Positions 9,501-16,507 of a stretch of DNA of 31,767 nt are shown here, one piece after another (positions within the stretch are counted from its first letter, which is position 1; every line of letters starts with the position of its first letter). The translations under genes and the position numbers were made by a program. Source of the stretch: an uncultured Porphyromonadaceae bacterium (GTDB lineage: Bacteria > Bacteroidota > Bacteroidia > Bacteroidales > Muribaculaceae); contig CALEUL010000035.1 in NCBI GenBank assembly GCA_937921035.1, forward strand, positions 1-31,767. Reading direction: 5' to 3'. Under the pieces are notes generated by a model that ran no database searches, was not told the origin of the DNA, and worked only from the letters and a program-made list of their open reading frames with translations.

Positions 9501-9931
9501 AGTTCTTCACGGGAAGCCACCGTCTCGGCAAGCGCCTCGGGATATGTAACAAGAAAAGCCGCGTTTCCGTCGGCAAGACGTTTGAGCGTTTCGGTACGCA
9601 GAATCTGGTTAGGAGCGTCAACCTGCCCGTATTTTATGTCGCGCCGGTATCCCGACGGCAAGAAAACGACAGCTTCCTCTCCGGCCAGCCGGCAGAGGTC
9701 GAAATACAGATAGCCGGCATCGTCGAGGGTATCACCCACCACCACCACCGGCGCATCGCCCGCAGGAAGGGCCGTAATCATCATCGCAGCCGACGAACCG
9801 GCCACGCCATAGACCTTTGCGCCGGGTTTGCCGCACAGAGCCTTGAGCGACCGGCGACGCCCGGCGCTCACAATCAACTTACAGATATCGTCTGTTCTCA
9901 TTCTTTGCAGGGCATATTTCTTTGCGCCCAT
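6566..9931 (-). CDS. mfd: transcription-repair coupling factor Mfd
   Basis: Mfd is an ATP-driven DNA translocase that dislodges stalled RNA polymerase and recruits UvrA to lesions. The 1121 aa contain a UvrB-like N-terminal module (about 30-330), the RNA-polymerase-interacting CarD-like domain (about 440-500, VGDYIVHVDHGVGRF) and a RecG-type helicase core. In the core, Walker A is GDVGFGKTE (590-598), the DEEQ box is at 691-694 and SATPIPRT at 717-724. A C-terminal TRCF domain follows. The length is near that of other Bacteroidota Mfd proteins. A textbook promoter ends 10 bp before the annotated ATG, so transcription probably begins only about 6 nt upstream. The in-frame ATG at codon 11 (9901) is a serious alternative start. 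The gene converges on the PAP2 gene with a 4-bp overlap. Confidence 0.97.
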   Translation of the reverse strand: MGAKKYALQRMRTDDICKLIVSAGRRRSLKALCGKPGAKVYGVAGSSAAMMITALPAGDAPVVVVGDTLDDAGYLYFDLCRLAGEEAVVFLPSGYRRDIKYGQVDAPNQILRTETLKRLADGNAAFLVTYPEALAETVASREELKAHTLLLSTSASADMDVTRHWLIENGFREVDYVYEPGQFAIRGSIFDIFSYSREQPVRLDFFGDDIESIRLFNVETQLSESRLDSIEITANMAEGAGRISLMDYLSPDSIIALRNEDFTINRIREVAEAGVSALTLLTEDGDKEAVKDIVDPERFAAKLAGFTRIGFTAAKVPDGTRKSAPALDFNCSQQGIYHKNFDLIGESFRKFQDDGYRIMILSDNPKQFDRLREIFKERKENISFEGIDGTLHEGFVDHSAKICVFTDHQIFDRFHKYTLKSDRARSGKLALSLRELGQIEVGDYIVHVDHGVGRFAGLLRTNVNGRVQEVIKLVYADEGILLVSIHALHKLAKYRGKEGVPPRINRIGGGQWEKMKERTKSKLKDIARDLIKLYAARKNEKGFAFSPDTYLQNELEASFIYEDTPDQLTATQAVKADMESERPMDRLICGDVGFGKTEIAIRAAFKAAVDGKQVAVLVPTTVLAYQHYNTFKDRLKDFPVRVEYLSRARSSKDEKAILKDLADGKIDIVIGTHKLIGKTVKFKDLGLLVIDEEQKFGVSVKEKLRQLKVNIDTLTMSATPIPRTLQFSLMGARDLSTITTPPPNRYPIITSVDSLSDELVAEAINFELARNGQVFFVNPRIEGLYDLEAMIRRVVPDARTIVAHGQMPPEKLEKAINDFSAHDYDIMLATTIIESGIDMPNVNTIIINNAQYFGLSELHQLRGRVGRSSRKAFCYLMVPPGLPLTPDAHRRLQAIESFADLGSGIHIAMQDLDIRGAGNLLGAEQSGFIADLGYETYQKILREAVMELRTEEFPEMAAEDKDAAADFVSDCVIESDLELLLPFSYVPQESERIALYQELDSIEREEDLKAFEARLVDRFGRIPDTARELLRVPGLRRLARRLGIEKVTIKQDTMYTFFVDDSNKAYYQSPMFGRMLAYLQNHPRRVAIRERNGRRSFSFANVKSISEALLIFQEILAAQPI

Positions 9932-9941
9932 TATTAAAACG

Positions 9942-9973
9942 CAAATTTAGCAAATTTTCCCTCCCTGCGCAAA
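9942..9973 (-). promoter_or_regulatory. promoter of mfd (-33/-7 Bacteroidota type)
   Basis: On the minus strand TTTG (9973-9970) is followed after exactly 20 bp by TAAATTTG (9949-9942), a perfect TAnnTTTG. Transcription should begin about 5-7 nt further on, giving an almost leaderless mfd message from the first ATG, or a leader of about 35 nt if the second ATG is used. Confidence 0.75.
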
Positions 9974-10082
9974 AGCGAAATACAATGACGAAGACCGCAA
10001 GATCGGAAGATCGGAAATACTATAGGAACGGTCAGTTTCTTAACGAATATATATCAGATTGCCTATGAATAACGCAACGGTA

Positions 10083-10637
10083 TTAGTGTTTGCGGCGATA
10101 GGAGAGGCGCGCTTTAAGCATCTGTTCCTTGATTCCGCCGTTTTTCAAGAAGTCCTCTTTAACCAATTCAATCATTTTATCAAGCATTTTTATTGCCTGA
10201 TGGATTAAAGTGAGGAGCATGTTGCAGAATTCTTCGTCATTGAGATCTGGCGCAAAGGCCATGTAGAACTCTGTATCGTTATTCACTCGGCAAGTTTCCA
10301 ATAACCGAGAATAGCGAGGATGCCTGAAATCCCAAAACGATACCTTACGCGTGCGCATATAATCCTCATAATCGTTGAGCAATTCATGCAGACTACCCCG
10401 CGCCACTCCGTAAAGCTTAATCTCCATCTCGGCCGACGAAGCTGCATCGGAACGACCCTCTGCGATATTCTGTTTGCCTGAACGAGCAGCCTGTAGCATC
10501 TGGTCGTAGGTGCGGTCGCTTTTGGGGATGTGCTTCTGCAGAAAGAGGTATGTAAGGTCGTAGATTGCCTCAGCCTTGCAAAAGACATGCAATTTGCGGT
10601 AGCTTGTCTTAGGTCGGGCGAAATCTGCGTTTTCCAT
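10083..10637 (-). CDS. four helix bundle protein (S23 / 23S rRNA intervening-sequence protein family)
   Basis: A 184-aa, helix-rich protein of the family first named for ORFs within 23S rRNA intervening sequences and structurally akin to Avd proteins. Recognisable pieces are the opening YRKLHVFCKAEAIYDLTYLF, the middle segment SDRTYDQMLQAARSGKQNIAEG and the following LYGVARGSLHELLNDYEDY; Q-I-A-E-G type sequences are common in the family. These proteins form pentameric four-helix bundles, but their role outside retroelements and rRNA is unknown. It stands alone, divergent from mdh, with its own -7 box. No reverse transcriptase or variable repeat is nearby, so a diversity-generating retroelement is not indicated. 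Confidence 0.85.
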   Translation of the reverse strand: MENADFARPKTSYRKLHVFCKAEAIYDLTYLFLQKHIPKSDRTYDQMLQAARSGKQNIAEGRSDAASSAEMEIKLYGVARGSLHELLNDYEDYMRTRKVSFWDFRHPRYSRLLETCRVNNDTEFYMAFAPDLNDEEFCNMLLTLIHQAIKMLDKMIELVKEDFLKNGGIKEQMLKARLSYRRKH

Positions 10638-10662
10638 TGTCGGTTGAGTTATGTGAGCAATA

Positions 10663-10698
10663 AAGCTATTATAGCTATTTTAGCTAACTTAGCGATTT
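10663..10698. repeat. four degenerate 9-bp tandem repeats
   Basis: Four consecutive 9-mers read AAGCTATTA, TAGCTATTT, TAGCTAACT and TAGCGATTT. They occupy the stretch between the predicted transcription start and the start codon of the four-helix-bundle gene. The shared TAGC core is spaced one helical turn minus about 1.5 bp. It could be slippage-prone or serve as a binding array; there is no direct evidence for either. Confidence 0.6.
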
Positions 10699-10707
10699 TA
10701 ATTACCG

Positions 10708-10715
10708 CAAAGATA
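10708..10715 (-). promoter_or_regulatory. -7 promoter element of the four-helix-bundle gene
   Basis: TATCTTTG on the minus strand is an exact TAnnTTTG. No good TTTG lies 20 bp upstream, so the -33 half is weak. It would give a leader of about 65 nt that includes the 9-bp repeats. Confidence 0.5.
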
Positions 10716-10768
10716 AGGATTATTTGATATTTTTCATTCGGGAAGGTGCAAGTTTCGGTGAAAATCAC

Positions 10769-10776
10769 TATTTTTG
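10769..10776 (+). promoter_or_regulatory. -7 promoter element of mdh
   Basis: TATTTTTG fits TAnnTTTG exactly; the expected -33 position holds only GGTG. The start would be near 10782, leaving an unusually long leader of about 105 nt before mdh. Confidence 0.45.
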
Positions 10777-10792
10777 TGTGAAATAATCAAAA

Positions 10793-10839
10793 GAGCTTTA
10801 ACGAAAGCTCCGCGGCGCCGCACTTTCGCGGCTTCCGCG
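10793..10839 (+). promoter_or_regulatory. structured mdh leader: two adjacent hairpins
   Basis: Hairpin 1 pairs GAGCTTT (10793-10799) with AAAGCTC (10804-10810) around an AACG loop, a perfect 7-bp stem. Hairpin 2 begins at the next base: CGCGG (10811-10815) pairs with CCGCG (10835-10839), and inside it GCCGC (10817-10821) pairs with GCGGC (10828-10832) around ACTTTC. No T-run follows either stem, so these are not intrinsic terminators. Positions 10840-10887 look unstructured and hold an ATG at 10851, out of frame with mdh, whose reading overlaps the mdh start. The structure could stabilise the message or regulate its translation. Confidence 0.5.
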
Positions 10840-10887
10840 CGTTATTTCAAATGCATGACTTAACTCACCAACATAAAAACACGAACT

Positions 10888-11898
10888 ATGAAATTTCTTA
10901 CAAACGACAAACTCCTTATTGTCGGTGCAGCCGGAATGATTGGCTCCAACATGACCCAGACAGCTCTTATGCTGGGCCTCACCCCCAACATCTGCCTCTA
11001 CGACGTATTCAGTGCCGAAGGCGTTGCCAAAGAAATGCGCCAGTGCGGTTTCGATGACGCCAACATCACCAGCACAACCGATCCCGCCGAGGCATTCACC
11101 GGCGCCAAATACATAATTTCTTCCGGTGGCGCACCCCGTAAGGAAGGCATGACCCGCGAAGACCTCCTGGCCGGCAACTCCAAAGCCGCAGAAGAACTTG
11201 GCGAAAACATCAAGAAATACTGCCCGGATGCAAAATTCCTTGTTGTTATCTTCAACCCCGCCGACATCACCGGTCTTGTAGCCCTTATCCACAGCGGTCT
11301 GAAGCCCAATCAGGTTGCCACACTCGCAGCACTGGACTCCACCCGTCTGAAAGAAGCTCTGGCCCTTCACTTCGGCGTTAGCCAGAACGTTGTAAAGAAC
11401 GCTTATACCTACGGCGGCCACGGCGAAAAGATGGCAGTCTTCGCATCGCCCACAACAGTGGACGGCGTTAAGCTCACCGACATCATCGCAGCCAAAGAAA
11501 CCGTTAACGGCAAGGGCCTTACCGGTATCGAATGGGAACAGATGCAGAAAGAAGTTACCCAGGGTGGTGCCAAGATTATCGAACTGCGTCGCCGCAGCTC
11601 GTTCCAGAGCCCCGCTTACCTGTCTGTAAAGATGGTGGAAGCAGCTATGGGTGGCGAAGAATTCGAATATCCCGCAGGCGCATATGCCGACAGCGCACGC
11701 TTCAACCACGTTATGATGGCTATGCCTACCCGTATCACCTCCGACGGCGTATACAGCAAGCCCATCGTTGGCACTCCCGCCGAAATGGCAGCCCTGCAGG
11801 CAAGCTACGAGCACCTCTGCAAGATGCGCGACGAAGTTATCGCTATGGGTGTTGTTCCTCCCGTTGAAAAATGGAACGAACTCAACCCCAACCTCTGA
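10888..11898 (+). CDS. mdh: malate dehydrogenase
   Basis: NAD-dependent interconversion of malate and oxaloacetate, used in the reductive branch towards fumarate and succinate in Bacteroidales. The 336 aa carry the dinucleotide-binding GAAGMIG at 13-19, the active-site loop APRKEGMTRED at 82-92, N123 in FNPAD, substrate-binding R153 in DSTRL and catalytic H178 in GGHGE. Codon use is strongly biased compared with neighbours, as expected for an abundant enzyme. It also creates a long but meaningless antisense frame. The gene is monocistronic: long structured leader before it and a strong terminator 18 bp after its stop. Confidence 0.96.
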   Translation: MKFLTNDKLLIVGAAGMIGSNMTQTALMLGLTPNICLYDVFSAEGVAKEMRQCGFDDANITSTTDPAEAFTGAKYIISSGGAPRKEGMTREDLLAGNSKAAEELGENIKKYCPDAKFLVVIFNPADITGLVALIHSGLKPNQVATLAALDSTRLKEALALHFGVSQNVVKNAYTYGGHGEKMAVFASPTTVDGVKLTDIIAAKETVNGKGLTGIEWEQMQKEVTQGGAKIIELRRRSSFQSPAYLSVKMVEAAMGGEEFEYPAGAYADSARFNHVMMAMPTRITSDGVYSKPIVGTPAEMAALQASYEHLCKMRDEVIAMGVVPPVEKWNELNPNL

Positions 11899-11916
11899 TA
11901 AGTTAATCTTATTCAT

Positions 11917-11949
11917 AAAAAAAACGTCCCCAGTCGGGGACGTTTTTTT
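11917..11949. terminator. bidirectional intrinsic terminator between mdh and pyrC
   Basis: ACGTCCCC (11924-11931) and GGGGACGT (11936-11943) form a perfect 8-bp GC-rich stem with an AGTC loop. It is flanked by an A-run on the left and a T-run on the right, so each strand reads a stem followed by a U-tract. It lies between the convergent mdh and pyrC stops and can end both transcripts. Confidence 0.95.
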
Positions 11950-11955
11950 ATGTCT

Positions 11956-13221
11956 TTACTGACGCGCAACAGAGAGGGGCCGCACCGAGTGCCGGACGGA
12001 CCGGCCGGCAAATGGCGTCCATCCACACAGGCTCACGACCTCGCTGTCGGTTATGATATGCTGTTGGGACGGAGCGACCAGAACCAGATCGGACGGCACA
12101 CCGGATTCTATGCGTCCGGCAGAGCCAAGGCCGAAAATTGCATGAGAAGCGGCAGTCATTCGCTCTACAATCACATCGAGCGGCAGATATTCCAGCATCA
12201 TTGCAAGCGCGAACTGTATAGACGGCGCGCCTGAAGCCGCCGTGAGCGCACCGCCAATCTTGTCGGCCGGCAGATGCGGAGCATGGTCGGTGCCGATGGT
12301 ATCGATAGCGCCCGACAGCACAGCCTCGCGCAAGGCAGCGGCATCGTCGGGTGTCTTTATGGCTGGATTAATCTTGTGCAGCGAGGTCCGGTTGGCTTCG
12401 TCGGCCAATACGGGGTCCATGTACATGGGCGTGGTTTCGGCAGTTATCTGCTTGTCGGCCACAGCTCCCGGACGGAAGAAGCGGCGAACCTCCTCGGCGG
12501 TACTTACATGGGCAACGTGCAGATGTACTCCTGTGCGGAGAGCCATTTCTATGGCACGGCCGGTGGCTCTCACGCAAGCCTCGGCACTACGAATGCGATG
12601 ATGTTCGCAGACAGGGACAGCGTCCGGTGTGCCATAGCGCGCCACAGCAGCGGCCGCATTGGCGGCAATCATGTCGTTGTCCTCGGCATGGACCATAACG
12701 GGGAGGCCAACCGAGGCGCAGTAGCGCATGAGTTCCAGCAGTTCGTCTTCGGGAGGACAGCTCATAGAGCCGGTACTTGTGCCGAGGAACACTTTTACGC
12801 CCGGAATCTCGCCGGGAGCGAACTTCACAATCTCCTTCATGCAGCCGGGGACAGCGCCCCAGAAGGCGTGATAGTGGACAGCAGATGAGGCGCGTCCTCT
12901 TTCTACTTTTGCCCGGAGCGCTTCCGCGGTGGTTGTAGCCGGAGATGTGTTCGGCATGTCGCATACAGTGGTTATGCCGCCGAGCAAAGCTGCACGGCTC
13001 TCGGTGGCTATCGTGGCCTTGCGCTCGAGGCCGGGCTCGCGGAAATGGACGTGCATATCGGTGAGGCCGGGAATCAAATCGGCGCCGGCAGCGTCGATAA
13101 GCTCAGCGGCCTCGGCAGCACATGGGCACTCCCCTGCGCCTGCTGCAATGACAGTCTTGTCGTCATACAGTACCCACGAATCCGGAGTTCCGTTGACGCG
13201 CGCGTTCTTTATAAGTTTCAT
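11956..13221 (-). CDS. pyrC: dihydroorotase
   Basis: Third step of de novo pyrimidine synthesis: cyclisation of carbamoyl-aspartate to dihydroorotate by a zinc amidohydrolase. From the chosen start it is 421 aa, typical of class I enzymes. Visible motifs are DMHVHFREPG (metal ligands H57 and H59), the VKVFLGTSTG segment, MVHAEDND, HLHVAHVST and GTDHAPH, so it looks catalytically complete. The frame is open a further 42 bp upstream, but the ATG at 13221 begins the conserved MKLIKNARV, and its ATGA overlaps the stop of the preceding glycosyltransferase. That overlap implies translational coupling. Confidence 0.95.
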   Translation of the reverse strand: MKLIKNARVNGTPDSWVLYDDKTVIAAGAGECPCAAEAAELIDAAGADLIPGLTDMHVHFREPGLERKATIATESRAALLGGITTVCDMPNTSPATTTAEALRAKVERGRASSAVHYHAFWGAVPGCMKEIVKFAPGEIPGVKVFLGTSTGSMSCPPEDELLELMRYCASVGLPVMVHAEDNDMIAANAAAAVARYGTPDAVPVCEHHRIRSAEACVRATGRAIEMALRTGVHLHVAHVSTAEEVRRFFRPGAVADKQITAETTPMYMDPVLADEANRTSLHKINPAIKTPDDAAALREAVLSGAIDTIGTDHAPHLPADKIGGALTAASGAPSIQFALAMMLEYLPLDVIVERMTAASHAIFGLGSAGRIESGVPSDLVLVAPSQQHIITDSEVVSLCGWTPFAGRSVRHSVRPLSVARQ

Positions 13222-13982
13222 TTTCTGGATTTGCCGGAAAGTTTCTTGCAGATGCTGTCCCATTTGAGACGAATAACACCGAAAACAGCCTCGCTGAAGA
13301 TACCCGAGTTCATCTTGCTGGTGCCGAGTACGCGGTTCACAAAGATAATCGGTACCTCTACCACTTTGAAGCCGTTTGTATAGGACGTGTATTTCATCTC
13401 TATCTGGAAAGCGTAGCCTTTGAACTTTATTTTATCGAGGTCGAGAGCCTCGAGCACCCGACGGCGGTAGCATACGAAGCCGGCGGTGGTGTCGTGGACC
13501 GGAATACCTGTAATAAAGCGCACATACTTGGAAGCAAAGAACGACATGAGTACTCGTCCCATAGGCCAGTTCACGACATTTACGCCGGAGACATAGCGAG
13601 ATCCGACCACAACGTCGGCGTCCTGGTCTATCGCCGCCTGGCGGAGACGCTCGAGGTCTTTGGGATTGTGCGAGAAATCGGCGTCCATCTCGCAGATATA
13701 GTCGTAGCCGCATCGCAGACATTCCCTGAATCCGGCGATGTATGCCGTACCGAGACCAAGCTTTCCGCTCCGCTCGATAATGCTTACGCGCCCGGGATGT
13801 TCCTCTATTTTTTTCTTCACGATAGCGGCTGTCCCGTCGGGCGAATTATCGTCCACGACGAGAATGTCGAAAGAGGTAGGCAATGCAAGAACCGCGTCGA
13901 TTATGGCAGCGGCGTTCTCGCATTCATTATACATCGGAATGATAACCACGGCGTCGCTGTGCCGTGTTTGTTCGTTGCTCAT
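13218..13982 (-). CDS. polyprenol monophosphomannose synthase-like glycosyltransferase (GT2, DPM1 type)
   Basis: A 254-aa cytoplasmic or membrane-associated GT2 transferase that would load a sugar from its nucleotide donor onto polyprenyl phosphate for later use outside the membrane. The N-terminal GT-A fold shows VVIIPMYNE (12-20), VVDDNSPDGT (42-51), KLGLGTAYIAGF (74-85) and the metal-binding DAD at 100-102 within EMDADFSHNP, all typical of DPM1. There are no C-terminal membrane helices, unlike DPM1 fusions. Sugar specificity is not certain. It is the first gene of a pair with pyrC and has its own -7 box. Confidence 0.9.
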   Translation of the reverse strand: MSNEQTRHSDAVVIIPMYNECENAAAIIDAVLALPTSFDILVVDDNSPDGTAAIVKKKIEEHPGRVSIIERSGKLGLGTAYIAGFRECLRCGYDYICEMDADFSHNPKDLERLRQAAIDQDADVVVGSRYVSGVNVVNWPMGRVLMSFFASKYVRFITGIPVHDTTAGFVCYRRRVLEALDLDKIKFKGYAFQIEMKYTSYTNGFKVVEVPIIFVNRVLGTSKMNSGIFSEAVFGVIRLKWDSICKKLSGKSRK

Positions 13983-14003
13983 GTTATCTGTGCTTTAGAA
14001 GCG

Positions 14004-14011
14004 CAAAATTA
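14004..14011 (-). promoter_or_regulatory. -7 promoter element upstream of the polyprenol-phosphate glycosyltransferase
   Basis: TAATTTTG on the minus strand matches TAnnTTTG exactly, 21 bp before the start codon. No TTTG is found 20 bp further upstream. The adjacent 13983-14084 has no gene and no clear terminator for the operon that ends at 14085. Confidence 0.45.
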
Positions 14012-14084
14012 ACGAAAAAGTGCGAAATTTCCACTGCGTGCATAGCAAGCGACGGAAGGTGAAGCGTTAAATTGCCTTAAACGA

Positions 14085-14564
14085 TCAGCGTACATAGAAA
14101 ACCGTATCCACCGAAATTCGCACATCGTAAGGCGTTGCCTGGTCGGCGCGCTGCGGGACAGTTGAACGACGGTAGAAGAACGCATTCTGCACATCCCAGG
14201 AGCGTAGGCTCAGCTGGCGGGTCTCGCGTGCAGGTATAGATGTTGCCGAGTGGTGGCTTGCAGCATGCATCTTACGGTTTGAACCGTCGAGATATGTGAT
14301 GGTAAAAGCTATCGCAGCAACTGCGCGGTCGCTGTTGTTTGTGGCGAAGAAAGTTTCGCGGCGCGAACGAAGCGGTTTGTCGTAACCGTTGATATCCAGA
14401 AGGTGTTCTCCGGGGGCGACAACAACAGTGTCCAGGTGAGCCCGGACAGAATCGGCTGTTATCTGCGAGCGATCGGCGGCACGAAGCTTACCGCGAATCG
14501 TGCGCTGAGCGCCGGCACCGAGAACCACCGCGGCCAGAAGGCAGAGAGAGAGAAATTTTTTCAT
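14085..14564 (-). CDS. exported protein of unknown function
   Basis: I do not recognise a family. The 159 aa begin with a clear signal peptide (MKKFLSLCLLAAVVLGAGA, probable cleavage near Q20). The rest is rich in beta-type segments such as AVAAIAFTITYLDGSNRKMH and TRQLSLRSWDVQNAFFYRRS. The fragment FFATNNSDRAVAAIAFTITY reads like an immunoglobulin-like or DUF-type beta domain handling a 'non-uniform' reference structure; that is a guess. It starts 2 bp after the stop of another unknown exported protein and is the last gene of the phoH-purC-menG-DUF3078 run. Confidence 0.8.
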   Translation of the reverse strand: MKKFLSLCLLAAVVLGAGAQRTIRGKLRAADRSQITADSVRAHLDTVVVAPGEHLLDINGYDKPLRSRRETFFATNNSDRAVAAIAFTITYLDGSNRKMHAASHHSATSIPARETRQLSLRSWDVQNAFFYRRSTVPQRADQATPYDVRISVDTVFYVR

Positions 14565-14566
14565 GA

Positions 14567-15097
14567 TTACAGAACAATTATATCAGCAGAAGGTTCCGGC
14601 GCCACGCGGCGCGCGCCGTCGAGGCCTTCGGGACGGTTATCTGCAGACGATACAGAAAAGCGGAAAAGATACGGCAGCAGGCGGGCGAAATTCACCCTGA
14701 GCCCTTTGGAATACTGAACAAAATTCATAGTACCCTCCGGCGAAATATTTATGGCGAACGTGCGCCTGCGCTGTTTGCGCCATGCCGTACCGTTGTCCCG
14801 CGGATTTATGAGGAGCTCGGCATCGTACACGCCGGGCTTTGCCGAGCGCCGCATGGTGCCGAAATATGTACCGGGAGCAATAGTAAGATCTTCGGAGTAT
14901 ATCATTTCCATGCGGAACTCGTCTTTGTTTCCCGGGACCGTCTTAACTGTAAAAAACGCGCCGGCAGGCATTTTCTGCCATACGCCGGTCTCGTACGTAC
15001 CAGCTGGAGCCACAGAATCGAGCCTGACCCACTTTGCCTGCGCCGCCGCACAAGCGGCACAGAGCAACAGCAGCGAAGTCAGGACCGCACGCATCAT
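14567..15097 (-). CDS. exported protein of unknown function
   Basis: No family recognised. The 176 aa start with a hydrophobic signal (MMRAVLTSLLLLCAACAAAQA), most likely cleaved by signal peptidase I after AQA. Cys residues in it do not form a good lipobox. The mature part is beta-rich and basic, with segments such as GVYDAELLINPRDNGTAWRK and RRTFAINISPEGTMNFVQYS. The start overlaps the DUF3078 stop as ATGA, and the next unknown exported gene follows after 2 bp. The three exported proteins are therefore probably made together. ATG 15097 or the adjacent ATG 15094 could start it. Confidence 0.8.
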   Translation of the reverse strand: MMRAVLTSLLLLCAACAAAQAKWVRLDSVAPAGTYETGVWQKMPAGAFFTVKTVPGNKDEFRMEMIYSEDLTIAPGTYFGTMRRSAKPGVYDAELLINPRDNGTAWRKQRRRTFAINISPEGTMNFVQYSKGLRVNFARLLPYLFRFSVSSADNRPEGLDGARRVAPEPSADIIVL

Positions 15098-16485
15098 AAC
15101 ATGCTGAACTTATACGCGAAGCCGAAGGAAAGAATTTCCTTTAGCTGCAGCTTCTTCCATTTGCTGTCCGGGTTATCGGTCGGAGGAGTCTTGCTGTCGA
15201 AACGGGCATGCACAAATATCTGAGTGGTAAGGAATCGGTTGATTTCGAAAGAAATGGTATTCTCCCAGTCGGCCTGGAAGCTATCGTAGTCGGTGAACGT
15301 GAAGAAACGCGACCGATAAGTGATGTTGTAGGCCAGTTTCCACGACCAGTTCAGCGTTGCGCTGGAACCGAAATTACTCTTTGTCTTATGATTTGGCTCA
15401 AGGCTGTATATCGTTGGGTCGATATCGCTGTTTATACATGTTTTCAGCGAGTATGACAGCGGGGAGATAGATGCGTCGAAATTGAAAGTCTTTTTCGCGT
15501 TGCTCGTGTTGTACGTCATACCGATACCGGCAGTGAATTCACCTGGCGAAAGGAAAGCCGAACGCAGATTTCGCGAATTAACGGGATAGTAGTTGAACAG
15601 CTGAGTCTTCAACTGAGCGTTGAATGAGTAGTACCACTTGCTCACGGCCTTTATACCCAGCATGGTGTTGACCTGGAGAAGGTCGTCGGAAATGGTATAG
15701 TCGTGGATAGAGTCGTTTGGAGCGTTGTTCAGTCCCAGCTTGTACTGAGCCGTAGTCTCGAACAGGATATTCGGATGGTACTTCGGATTCAGCTTCACAT
15801 TGTAGTACAGGTTACCGAGTACGGTAAGGCTGTTGTTGCCGCCCTGATACCAGTTTGGCGATACGTATGCCTGTGAGAACTGAAGGGACGCCGTGAAAGT
15901 TCGTATCCAGTGGCGTTTCTTGAGTTCCTCGGCATGGAGAGTTGAAGTTACATCGGTGTTAGTGATGTTCTCGGTAATCTCAATTGTATGTTTCTTGGGA
16001 TCCACCGTAGCCGTGAAACGCTTAGGAGCCTCAGGCAGCAAATTGATGTTGTATGCCACCACATCCGGGTGTTTGAAGAACAGATATCGGTTCATTCTGT
16101 TTATACGCTGCGCCAGGGCTTCCTCCTCCTCGACCCACCGTGTGGCGGGATTTCCGGAGAACAGCGGAGTCTCCACACTCGTAGAATCGGCAATCAGAAA
16201 ATCCACATATACGGCCGGACGGAAGGAATATCGCGGCAGATTGAGGTCGCGCCAGGCAGAGTCGTTCTCTACGATATTCACAGTGTCCAGATGTGCGTGA
16301 AGCTCTTCCAGAGTACGTTCGACAAAGAAAGCGCTGTCCGGCATAATATAAATGCTGTCCAAAGCCGCCGTACCGACCGGAGTTCCGGGAAGTACACTGC
16401 GTTCGGATGTTGTGGACTGAGCCACTGCACCGACGGCGCTTAACAACAACGCAGCAGAAGCTATTATGTGAGTGAGGTGTTTCAT
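15094..16485 (-). CDS. DUF3078 family outer-membrane beta-barrel protein
   Basis: A 463-aa envelope protein. The signal peptide MKHLTHIIASAALLLSAVGAVA fixes the start at 16485, although the frame is open to 16542. About residues 140-463 match the DUF3078 pattern: a string of amphipathic strands with aromatic-rich turns, including SQAYVSPNWYQGGNNSLTV, WYYSFNAQLKTQLFNYYPVN and a C-terminal strand ending FGFAYKFSML, a typical barrel end. DUF3078 is widespread in Bacteroidota and has no established function that I know of. The gene starts 22 bp after menG and overlaps the next exported protein by ATGA. Confidence 0.87.
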   Translation of the reverse strand: MKHLTHIIASAALLLSAVGAVAQSTTSERSVLPGTPVGTAALDSIYIMPDSAFFVERTLEELHAHLDTVNIVENDSAWRDLNLPRYSFRPAVYVDFLIADSTSVETPLFSGNPATRWVEEEEALAQRINRMNRYLFFKHPDVVAYNINLLPEAPKRFTATVDPKKHTIEITENITNTDVTSTLHAEELKKRHWIRTFTASLQFSQAYVSPNWYQGGNNSLTVLGNLYYNVKLNPKYHPNILFETTAQYKLGLNNAPNDSIHDYTISDDLLQVNTMLGIKAVSKWYYSFNAQLKTQLFNYYPVNSRNLRSAFLSPGEFTAGIGMTYNTSNAKKTFNFDASISPLSYSLKTCINSDIDPTIYSLEPNHKTKSNFGSSATLNWSWKLAYNITYRSRFFTFTDYDSFQADWENTISFEINRFLTTQIFVHARFDSKTPPTDNPDSKWKKLQLKEILSFGFAYKFSML

Positions 16486-16507
16486 GTCTGTTCTATGAAT
16501 GTGATGA

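Noticed and set aside
9998..10017. AGATCGGAAGA followed by TCGGAA resembles the start of a common sequencing adapter.
   Set aside because: The match breaks after 11 bases, where the adapter continues differently. It is better read as a short direct repeat of GATCGGAA in an intergenic region; the flanking sequence is continuous.
10083..10637. A diversity-generating retroelement, suggested by the Avd-like four-helix-bundle protein.
   Set aside because: There is no reverse transcriptase, template repeat or variable repeat anywhere in the window.
10798..11916. A 372-codon open frame antisense to mdh.
   Set aside because: It is a by-product of strong codon bias in mdh, lacks a start signal, has low-complexity His/Cys/Gly content and would run through the terminator stem. 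Similar long antisense frames over the TolC gene and dnaE were rejected for the same reason.
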